Assembly (NCBI GenBank): GCA_036339375.1
Contig: JAYZBC010000071.1
Location: 19,301 to 83,300 of the forward strand
DNA: 64,000 nucleotides
Source: JAYZBC01 sp036339375
GTDB lineage: Bacteria; Pseudomonadota; Alphaproteobacteria; MPNO01; UBA2964
Direction: 5' to 3'
A program made the position numbers and the translations under genes. The notes under the pieces were generated by a model that saw only the letters and a list, made by a program, of their open reading frames with translations, made no database searches and was not told where the DNA came from. Positions 57,149-64,000 of the stretch are shown here, in pieces; position 1 is the first letter of the stretch, and each line of letters opens with the position of its first letter.

Positions 57149-58290
57149 TATGTCTTGGCTTTCATCAACGCAATAAACTGTTCAAAAATATAATCACTAT
57201 CATGTGGTCCTGGAGATGCTTCTGGGTGAAATTGAACCGAAAATGCAGGTTTTTTCTTTAATTTTATACCCTCTATTGAACCATCAAACAGGGATCTGTG
57301 GGTTTCAATAACATGGTTGGGAAGGCTATTTCTATTTACAACAAAACCATGGTTTTGGGTTGTTATTTCGACTTTCCCTGTTTTTAAATTTTGTACCGGA
57401 TGGTTACCACCCCTATGGCCCATATACATTTTTGAGGTTGATGCGCCAATTGCTAAAGATAATAACTGGTGACCGAGACAAATCCCTAAAATTGGTATTT
57501 GGGTTTCGAGTAAATCAGAGATCACGGGTACAGCGTATTTACCAGTTGCTGCCGGGTCGCCTGGCCCATTGGATAAGAAAATTCCATCAGGATTGCTAGA
57601 TAGAATTTCTTGAGAACAAGTTTTCGCGGGGAAAACAAGCATTTTACAGCCTTTATGTGCCAAGCTCCTCAAGATGTTTTGTTTAACACCAAAATCTATA
57701 ACCACTACCTTAAATTTGGGTTTTTTCTGTATCCCAAATCCGTTGGATAAAGACCAAAGTGTTTGGTTCCAGCTGTAGGGTTTGGGACAGGTCACATCAG
57801 AAGCAAGATCCTTACCCTCTAGACTGGGGCAAGCCATAGCTTTTTTTATTAAACTTTCTAAATTTATTGGGTCATTAGGACTATGACATATAGCACCATT
57901 GCAGGCGCCACGGTCTCTTATATGGCGAGTAAGGCGTCTAGTATCTACTCCTGTAATGCCCAACAAATTATGGGTGGTCATCCAGTGGTTTAATGTTTTG
58001 GCCGCCCGCCAACTGGATGGTGAAGAGATTTTACATTTAAGAACTACACCGCGAACCGCTGGGACATTACTTTCAGTATCTTCTAAATTTACTCCAACGT
58101 TTCCAATATGTGGAAAGGTAAAAGTAATAATCTGCCCAGCGTAAGAGGGATCTGTCAGAATTTCTTGGTAACCCGACATGGAGGTATTGAAACAAACTTC
58201 CCCATATGTTGTACCCTCAATGCCTAATCCATTTCCCCAAAAAACACTGCCATCAGAAAGCGCCAGAGCTGCTGTGTAAGTGTCACTCAT
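57148..58290 (-). CDS. carA: Carbamoyl-phosphate synthase small chain
   Basis: A 380-residue glutamine amidotransferase. The N-terminal CPSase domain ([46 protein letters not shown]) and the class I GATase domain ([11 protein letters not shown]; nucleophile [15 protein letters not shown]; catalytic His/Glu in [15 protein letters not shown]) are intact. It supplies ammonia to CarB. The promoter should lie in 58291-58536, the region between it and divergent yqeY. Confidence 0.97.
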   Translation of the reverse strand: MSDTYTAALALSDGSVFWGNGLGIEGTTYGEVCFNTSMSGYQEILTDPSYAGQIITFTFPHIGNVGVNLEDTESNVPAVRGVVLKCKISSPSSWRAAKTLNHWMTTHNLLGITGVDTRRLTRHIRDRGACNGAICHSPNDPINLESLIKKAMACPSLEGKDLASDVTCPKPYSWNQTLWSLSNGFGIQKKPKFKVVVIDFGVKQNILRSLAHKGCKMLVFPAKTCSQEILSSNPDGIFLSNGPGDPAATGKYAVPVISDLLETQIPILGICLGHQLLSLAIGASTSKMYMGHRGGNHPVQNLKTGKVEITTQNHGFVVNRNSLPNHVIETHRSLFDGSIEGIKLKKKPAFSVQFHPEASPGPHDSDYIFEQFIALMKAKT

Positions 58291-58536
58291 TATTTTTGCC
58301 AGGCATTTTTAGTTCTAAGATTTTTTTATACTGAGTAAGCTTTATTTAAGTCTTTGTTAAAAAATTAAACTAAGTTTTGCACAAAGGTTTCGTTCTCGTC
58401 AAAAAAGGGAGGATAAATAAAATCTCTTAAAAAAAATTTTATTTGGTTTTTTAGTAGCTTACTAAATAATCCAAGGTTGCCAGCTTTGGTCAATTCATAT
58501 ACGCTCAAAGCTTGAATCACCACTAAAATCTGTCTG

Positions 58537-58998
58537 ATGCTCCGCGACGAAATAAGCTTGGCGCTCAAGGGCGCTATGAAAGCCAAGAAACCAAAGTCTG
58601 TCTCTACACTTCGTCTTATCTTAGCCGCAATTAAGGATAGAGATATTGCAGCCCGTGGGGCTGGTAATCCTGACGGCATATCAGAGGAAGAAGTTATGAA
58701 AGTCTTGCAAACTATGGTGAAGCAACGCCAAGAAAGCATCACGTTTTATGAAAAGGGTGATCGTTCCGACTTGGTAAAACAAGAATCTGAGGAAATAAAA
58801 ATAATTCAAGAGTTTTTACCGGAGCAAATGTCTGAAGGTGAAGTTTTAATAGCGGTAACTGCAGCGGTAGACAAACTTGATGCTAAAAACCTAAAGGATA
58901 TGGGCAGGATGATGGCTTTCCTCCGAGAAAATTATGCTGGATGTATGGATTTTGGGAAAGCCAGTGCTTTGCTTAAAAAGCGCCTTGGAGGTGGTTAA
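58537..58998 (+). CDS. yqeY: GatB/YqeY domain protein
   Basis: A 153-residue protein with the GatB/YqeY tail domain (LKGAMKAKKPKSVSTLRLILAAIKDRDIAARG; VMKVLQTMVKQRQESITFYEKGDRSDLVKQE; IIQEFLPEQMS). Related to the C-terminus of amidotransferase subunit GatB but acting alone; the exact role is unknown. The carA / yqeY-dnaG-rpoD order is a strong alphaproteobacterial marker. It is 63 bases from dnaG. Confidence 0.93.
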   Translation: MLRDEISLALKGAMKAKKPKSVSTLRLILAAIKDRDIAARGAGNPDGISEEEVMKVLQTMVKQRQESITFYEKGDRSDLVKQESEEIKIIQEFLPEQMSEGEVLIAVTAAVDKLDAKNLKDMGRMMAFLRENYAGCMDFGKASALLKKRLGGG

Positions 58999-59061
58999 CT
59001 GGAAATTTTTTGGAGAGTGAGTTACACTTCTTTGTTTTAAGAAAAACGAGGCTCTTGCTCT

Positions 59062-60903
59062 ATGCCTTTTCCGCCAAATTTTTTGGATGAACTTCGTAGT
59101 CGTGTCGGGTTGGCCAGCTTGGTTTCACGAAGGGTGAAGTTAGTACAAAAAGGGCGAGAAAAACTCGGTCTTTGCCCATTCCACTCCGAAAAAACACCAT
59201 CCTTTACCGTAAGTGAAGAAAAGGGTTTTTACCATTGTTTCGGTTGTGGCGCACATGGTGACATAGTCGGATTTTTGATGCGTATTGAGAATTTGTCTTT
59301 TCCTGAAGCTGTGGAAAAAATAGCTGATGAAGCAGGGGTTCCGGTCCCCACAATGAGTAAAGAGGAACGTGGCCGGGCTGTCCGGCATGCTTCTCTATTG
59401 CAAGTAATGGAAGAGGCTTGCAGGTTTTATCAATCAAATTTAAGGAGCCCTCAAGGGCAACCCGCACTCAATTATTTAAGAGGCAGGGGGCTTGATGAAG
59501 AAATAATTAATAAGTTTCGCTTAGGTTATGCACTAGATTCAAGGAGTGCGCTAAAGAATGCTTTGAAAAGTGATAAAATAAGTCTAAATCAGCTTAGTGA
59601 GTGCGGCCTTTTAATAAAACCGGATAACGGAAATAACCCATTCGACAGATTTCGCGGTCGAGTAATGTTTCCAATTCTAGATCGTAGGGGTAGAGTGATA
59701 GCATTCGGGGCCCGAACATTAGACAACATTCAACCTAAATATCTCAATTCACCAGAAACCCCTTTATTTCAAAAAGGCCACATTCTATATGGTTTAGCTA
59801 CCGCATGGCGTTGTGCTCAAGAGGAAAAACGCTTAATTGTAGTGGAAGGCTATATGGATGTAATCGCTTTAGCACGGGCTGGGATAAAGGCTGTGGTTGC
59901 CCCTCTTGGAACTGCTCTTACTGAAAGCCAAATTTCTCTTTTGTGGCGAGTGGTACAGGAGCCAATTTTGTGTTTTGATGGTGATAACGCTGGACAATTG
60001 GCGGCTGCGAGAGTTGCAGAAAGGTCATTGCCTCTTCTTAAACCCGGGTATTCACTGCGCTTTGTGACTATGCCAAAAGGCGAAGACCCCGACACATTGA
60101 TAAGAACACAAGGGGGTGGCGCTCTGGAAAATTTAATAGCAAGCGCACGCCCTATGGATCGTTTAATTTGGGATATGGAATCTGCTTTAACCAGACTGGA
60201 TACACCTGAACGGATTGCCGGACTAGAGCAAAGGCTTGAACGGCGTTCTCTTACGATTTTGAATAGAAAAGTTCAAAACCAATATTTAAAGAGTTTCCGT
60301 TGGCGGATTCAGGAAGAAACTAGAGGCCGTTTTAAAACGGTTAGAAATAAGGCTAAACCGATAATTAGAACTGTTGCCAATCCCACTCCTCCTGAGGCTC
60401 TAAGAAAGCGACGAGAGCAAACGGTTTTAGCTACATTTATTAATCATTGGATACTGATGGATGAGTTTTCTGAAATTTTGGGTAGCTCTGCTTTTTTAGA
60501 TCCAATGCTTGACAAACTGAGGCAAGAGATTTTAATGCTCTACACAACCTCACCTGAACTTGACTCTGGCGGTGTGAAAACGCGTTTAGTCGAAGGAGGT
60601 TTTGGGGATTGTCTGGAAATAGTCTTGGGGCCAGATGTTTTTATTCATGCTGGATTTGCAGCGGCGGAAGTCGAACTTAGTGTTTCTAGGACGGGTGTTA
60701 TTGAAGTGCTAGATGGGCTGCAGGAGCAGATTTGGCGGTCAGAATTGCAGGATGCTGAGGAAGCATACACCTCGAATCCAACACCTAATAATTGGTTACG
60801 ACTTCAGGAATGTATGGATATAGCACAAAAAGAAAATCAGATAGGTCTAGTCGGGTTAGACGATAACGGCGTGGTTCGCTACGACATAAAAGAAAGTATT
60901 TAA
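59062..60903 (+). CDS. dnaG: DNA primase
   Basis: A 613-residue primase. The N-terminal zinc ribbon has CPFH/CFGC ligands (C38, H41, C59, C62), the TOPRIM catalytic core shows EGYMDVIALARAG and FDGDNAGQLAAARVAER, and a C-terminal helicase-binding region follows. It lays the RNA primers for replication. It is the middle gene of the classical macromolecular synthesis group yqeY-dnaG-rpoD. Confidence 0.97.
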   Translation: MPFPPNFLDELRSRVGLASLVSRRVKLVQKGREKLGLCPFHSEKTPSFTVSEEKGFYHCFGCGAHGDIVGFLMRIENLSFPEAVEKIADEAGVPVPTMSKEERGRAVRHASLLQVMEEACRFYQSNLRSPQGQPALNYLRGRGLDEEIINKFRLGYALDSRSALKNALKSDKISLNQLSECGLLIKPDNGNNPFDRFRGRVMFPILDRRGRVIAFGARTLDNIQPKYLNSPETPLFQKGHILYGLATAWRCAQEEKRLIVVEGYMDVIALARAGIKAVVAPLGTALTESQISLLWRVVQEPILCFDGDNAGQLAAARVAERSLPLLKPGYSLRFVTMPKGEDPDTLIRTQGGGALENLIASARPMDRLIWDMESALTRLDTPERIAGLEQRLERRSLTILNRKVQNQYLKSFRWRIQEETRGRFKTVRNKAKPIIRTVANPTPPEALRKRREQTVLATFINHWILMDEFSEILGSSAFLDPMLDKLRQEILMLYTTSPELDSGGVKTRLVEGGFGDCLEIVLGPDVFIHAGFAAAEVELSVSRTGVIEVLDGLQEQIWRSELQDAEEAYTSNPTPNNWLRLQECMDIAQKENQIGLVGLDDNGVVRYDIKESI

Positions 60904-60987
60904 CAATTCTTGTTTCAAAATTCGTATGTTTTTAGTTTAGGCTAGAAGCGTTGGTTTATTGACCAATAAAAATGGAGAGAGTTATTC

Positions 60988-63006
60988 GTGATGGCGACAA
61001 AGACGACAGCCAAAAGGCAACAAAATGCTGATAGTGTAGTAGATGTCCAGGATTCACCATTAATAGATGCAACTGGTGCGGAGGTAAAAAAGCTCCTTAA
61101 AAAGGGGAAAGAACGCGGATTTGTCACCTATGATGAGTTGAATGCCGCTGTTCCCTCCGAAGAAGTATCGTCAGAACAAATAGAAGACACTTTGGCCCGT
61201 TTATCCGAATTGGGCATAAACGTTGTAGAGGATGAAGATAGTGATGAAACTTCAAATGCTCCAGCGCAAAATGATAATCAAGCTAGTGCAACAACCACAG
61301 CAAGTACAACTGAACCAGAGGACCTTGGGCGCACCGATGATCCAGTGAGGATGTATCTACGAGAAATGGGCAGCGTCGAATTATTGTCTCGTGAAGGTGA
61401 AATTGAAATAGCGAAACGGATTGAGGTTGGAAAGGAGCAAATGATTTCTGGGCTTTGTAATAGTCCTCTTACTCAACGCGCTGTTCTGCGGTGGAACGAT
61501 GCACTTAAGGCTGAACTTGTTTTGGTACGTGACATCATTGATCTTGAGTCAGCCTATGCGGAAATTCAGGATGTTATTGAACTTTCTGGAACATCCGTAC
61601 CAAGACTTGAAGAAAAAACCTCCGTTAAACCTGAACAAAAACACGAAAAAGAGGATGAAAACGAAAAGTTAGAAGACGACGAGGACGATGAAGATGCTGA
61701 AAAAGATCGCTCAGACGAGGATGCTAGTGAGGAAAATAACCTTTCTCTTTCTATGATGGAAGAAGCGCTCAAACCGCAAGTCTTCAAAACTTTTTCTCAG
61801 GTTTCATCTACCTACAAAAAAGCTGATAAATTGAGAGCTAAACAGCTGAAGTCCGTTCGAGGCACCACTGAGTTTAAAACACCTTCTAAACGTCGACTTG
61901 AAAGTCACAACGATTTCTTGGCCGAACTGTTGAAAACTGTTCGTTTTAATAATACCTCCATAGAGGTATTGGTTGATGAGCTATACACTTATAATCGGCG
62001 TTTGATGGCACTTGAAGGTCAACTTTTAAGGCTAGCAACTAAATCCAAAATAAAAAGAGAAAGTTTTTTAAATCATTATTTTGGTCGGGAAATCGACTCA
62101 CGTTGGTTGCAACGAATCTCCCACCTTTCTGAACGTGGGTGGAAGGAATTTGCTTCGAAACATAAAGAAGAGATTAGGGAAATACGTAAAGAAATTTTAA
62201 ATATCGTTGAGCGTATTGGTATTCCAATTGACGAATTCAGAAAACTAGTATCGAAAATTCAAAGAGGAGAACGCGCAGCTGCACGAGCAAAAAAGGAAAT
62301 GGTGGAGGCGAATTTAAGGCTAGTTATTTCTATTGCAAAGAAATATACAAATCGAGGACTTCAATTTCTTGATTTAATTCAAGAGGGTAACATTGGCTTG
62401 ATGAAAGCGGTTGACAAATTTGAATATCGCCGAGGCTACAAATTTTCTACTTATGCTACGTGGTGGATTCGTCAAGCGATAACTCGTTCTATTGCGGATC
62501 AGGCGCGGACAATCCGAATTCCAGTTCATATGATTGAAACAATTAACAAGTTAGTTCGAACTTCTCGCCAAATTTTGAACGAAATCGGTCGCGAACCTAC
62601 ACCAGAAGAACTTGCGGCTCGTTTAGGGATGCCTTTGGATAAAGTTCGAAAAGTTATGAAAATTGCAAAAGAACCAATAAGCCTCGAGACTCCAATTGGA
62701 GACGAAGAGGATAGTCATTTGGGGGATTTTATCGAGGATAAAAATGCTGTGCAGCCGCTAGATGTCGCCATTCAAGGCAATTTGCGAGAAACAACGACTC
62801 GGGTTCTAGCATCTCTTACGGCTCGAGAGGAGCGTGTACTCCGAATGCGATTTGGAATAGGAATGAATACTGATCACACCCTGGAGGAAGTAGGGCAGCA
62901 ATTTTCTGTTACTCGTGAACGTATTCGACAGATAGAAGCTAAGGCACTACGGAAATTAAAACATCCCAGCCGTTCTCGGTTACTTAAAAGCTTTCTTGAT
63001 ATTTAA
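60988..63006 (+). CDS. rpoD: RNA polymerase primary sigma factor RpoD (sigma-70)
   Basis: A 672-residue sigma-70 with region 1.1, 1.2 ([29 protein letters not shown]), a non-conserved spacer, region 2 ([61 protein letters not shown]), 3 and 4.2 ([29 protein letters not shown]). The spacer contains a very acidic run near residues 207-252. Start is GTG 60988 or ATG 60991, both fed by the GGAGAGAG site. Its product is the target of the 6S RNA at 13.1 kb. Confidence 0.97.
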   Translation: MMATKTTAKRQQNADSVVDVQDSPLIDATGAEVKKLLKKGKERGFVTYDELNAAVPSEEVSSEQIEDTLARLSELGINVVEDEDSDETSNAPAQNDNQASATTTASTTEPEDLGRTDDPVRMYLREMGSVELLSREGEIEIAKRIEVGKEQMISGLCNSPLTQRAVLRWNDALKAELVLVRDIIDLESAYAEIQDVIELSGTSVPRLEEKTSVKPEQKHEKEDENEKLEDDEDDEDAEKDRSDEDASEENNLSLSMMEEALKPQVFKTFSQVSSTYKKADKLRAKQLKSVRGTTEFKTPSKRRLESHNDFLAELLKTVRFNNTSIEVLVDELYTYNRRLMALEGQLLRLATKSKIKRESFLNHYFGREIDSRWLQRISHLSERGWKEFASKHKEEIREIRKEILNIVERIGIPIDEFRKLVSKIQRGERAAARAKKEMVEANLRLVISIAKKYTNRGLQFLDLIQEGNIGLMKAVDKFEYRRGYKFSTYATWWIRQAITRSIADQARTIRIPVHMIETINKLVRTSRQILNEIGREPTPEELAARLGMPLDKVRKVMKIAKEPISLETPIGDEEDSHLGDFIEDKNAVQPLDVAIQGNLRETTTRVLASLTAREERVLRMRFGIGMNTDHTLEEVGQQFSVTRERIRQIEAKALRKLKHPSRSRLLKSFLDI

Positions 63007-63127
63007 AATTTTTTTTAAACCTACTGAATTATGGTTCAATTAACTTTTTTTAAATTCCGCATCCTATAAAACCTTCCCAAGCTTGGAATTCAAAAATTTC
63101 TGATATCAAGTTTTCTGGTAAAAATAT

Positions 63128-63790
63128 TCACCAAGGGCCTTTTTGACCCCATTTATCTAAAAACGTAACCTTGTCTAATGAAAAGCGCCTGGTTGGGCCA
63201 AATTTTCCCTTTGGATAGCCTATCGGTAAGATAGCGAAAGATGTCACATTTTTAGGGAGACCTAGCAGTGTCTCAACCTCTTCGCGGAAGGCAATGTGAC
63301 GCGCAGTGAGCGTTGCACCCAGCCCTAGGGCGCGTGCTGCCAAAAGCATATTTTGTACTGCTGGGTAAACTGAAGCTCCTGACGATCCAGAGGCAGAATT
63401 GGCCCTCTTTGAACATGCTACGATCCATACAGGGGCTTCATGGAAATGATCTGTTAAATATTCGATAGCCGCTTCATTACGCATATGTTGATCAAGCGCT
63501 GGGCCAGGATCTTTAGGTTTCTGGGCATCGTGGCGGGGTTTCTGAACTTCGTCATAGGCACGTTTGTAATATGGCTGAACGGCGGCTTTGATGGCGGGGT
63601 CTTTTACCACAAGAAACCGCCACGTTTGTGAATTACCACCGTTTGGAGCACAGATTCCAGCTTCTAGGATCTTTGCAATTAGTTCATCGGGAATAGGGTC
63701 AGGCTTAAGTCTGCGCATGGCACGCATAGTTTTCTGGATATCAAAAATATTTGTACTGCTCAGATCAATGGCATGTTGGTTATTTGGCAT
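63128..63790 (-). CDS. Nitroreductase-family FMN oxidoreductase
   Basis: A 220-residue FMN enzyme of the NfnB/BluB-like superfamily. TMRAMRRLKPDPIPDELIAKILEAGICAPNGGNSQTWRFLVV is the N-terminal FMN-binding region, and AVQNMLLAARALGLGATLT plus LPIGYPKGK are the usual later motifs. It probably reduces nitro or quinone compounds; the real substrate is unknown. An AGGAG site lies seven bases before the ATG. It converges on rpoD across a 121-base gap with no clear terminator. Confidence 0.88.
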   Translation of the reverse strand: MPNNQHAIDLSSTNIFDIQKTMRAMRRLKPDPIPDELIAKILEAGICAPNGGNSQTWRFLVVKDPAIKAAVQPYYKRAYDEVQKPRHDAQKPKDPGPALDQHMRNEAAIEYLTDHFHEAPVWIVACSKRANSASGSSGASVYPAVQNMLLAARALGLGATLTARHIAFREEVETLLGLPKNVTSFAILPIGYPKGKFGPTRRFSLDKVTFLDKWGQKGPW

Positions 63791-64000
63791 ATTTTGCTCC
63801 TGAGATTTCTTCGAATGATAAGTGCTGATTCACAAAAACCAAATTTTCCTTAATTATCACCTTTCTCTCAAGTTCTTCTCGGCTAGTTGACTTCAACACA
63901 GATTGCGCAAGGAATAAGAGGTCCGGTTTTTTAAAAACTTTGACATATATGAGATTTTACTCCGAAATTTCTATTTATACTCATTTAGTTTTAAATTTAG

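Noticed and set aside
63071..63092. Inverted repeat around CCAAGCTTGG between rpoD and the nitroreductase gene
   Set aside because: It is palindromic with no loop and no T-run in either direction, so it is not a credible terminator.
1..64000. CRISPR arrays, IS elements, prophage, toxin-antitoxin pairs, tRNA and rRNA genes
   Set aside because: I looked for spaced direct repeats, transposase or integrase motifs, tRNA T-loop signals and small paired genes and found none that stand up.

Overview
The window is a chromosomal segment of an AT-rich alphaproteobacterium. The gene order is typical of that class: DUF1192 / quinone oxidoreductase / rpmE / MsbA-like ABC transporter; zapA - 6S RNA - 5-FCL; yebC-ruvCAB-tolQRAB-pal-cpoB-tilS-ftsH-folP-glmM; and carA-carB-greA / lrp / trxB / LysR. 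Low GC, short intergenic spaces, and the lack of phage, IS, CRISPR or tRNA genes suggest a compact, probably marine, genome. No 16S gene is present, so I cannot place it below class level.

Layout. 1-3.2 kb: truncated quinone oxidoreductase, DUF1192 protein, ribosomal protein L31, ABC exporter. 3.3-5.9 kb: MotB/OmpA-like and MotA/TolQ-like pair. 6.3-10.0 kb: an IMPase-family protein with substituted active-site residues, then EF-P with its beta-lysylation enzymes EpmB and EpmA. 10.3-14.7 kb: thiE, class I aldolase, a hypothetical gene, coiled-coil protein + zapA, 6S RNA, 5-formyl-THF cyclo-ligase, YmdB-type phosphoesterase. 14.9-17.9 kb: yebC and ruvCAB. 18.2-23.4 kb: Tol-Pal envelope system with CpoB. 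23.4-30.2 kb: tilS, ftsH, folP, glmM, thiD. 30.4-31.9 kb: divergent MarR regulator and class IV aminotransferase. 31.9-37.0 kb: molybdopterin assembly genes moaE, moaD, moeA, mobB, then pgsA and uvrC. 37.2-40.8 kb: folB, a FolM/PTR1-like reductase, uvrB. 41-46.9 kb: Rieske oxygenase, aspartate aminotransferase, EF-G-like GTPase, MsrP-like molybdoenzyme. 46.9-49.2 kb: predicted minus-strand small RNA, LysR regulator, thioredoxin reductase. 49.2-52.8 kb: three accessory genes (unknown 636-aa protein, 2-oxoglutarate oxygenase, ELM1-family protein). 52.8-63.8 kb: lrp, greA, carB, carA, yqeY, dnaG, rpoD and a nitroreductase.

The genes are mainly housekeeping: translation quality (EF-P module, L31, TilS), recombination and excision repair (RuvCAB, UvrB, UvrC), envelope integrity (Tol-Pal, FtsH, GlmM, PgsA), folate/thiamine/molybdenum cofactors, and transcription/replication start-up (RpoD, DnaG, 6S RNA, GreA).

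The most interesting element is the non-coding region 46905-47244. On the minus strand it holds a strong intrinsic terminator, a chain of stem-loops, an unpaired CCUCCC (anti-Shine-Dalgarno-like) stretch, a possible -10 box, and about 67 bp upstream of the predicted start a dyad of LysR form (T-N11-A). All of this lies directly behind a LysR gene resembling LsrB/VtlR, whose relatives control AbcR-type small RNAs. Also notable are the accessory trio at 49-53 kb, the IMPase lacking a metal-ligand Asp, and the EF-G-like GTPase with Ser in place of the catalytic His.
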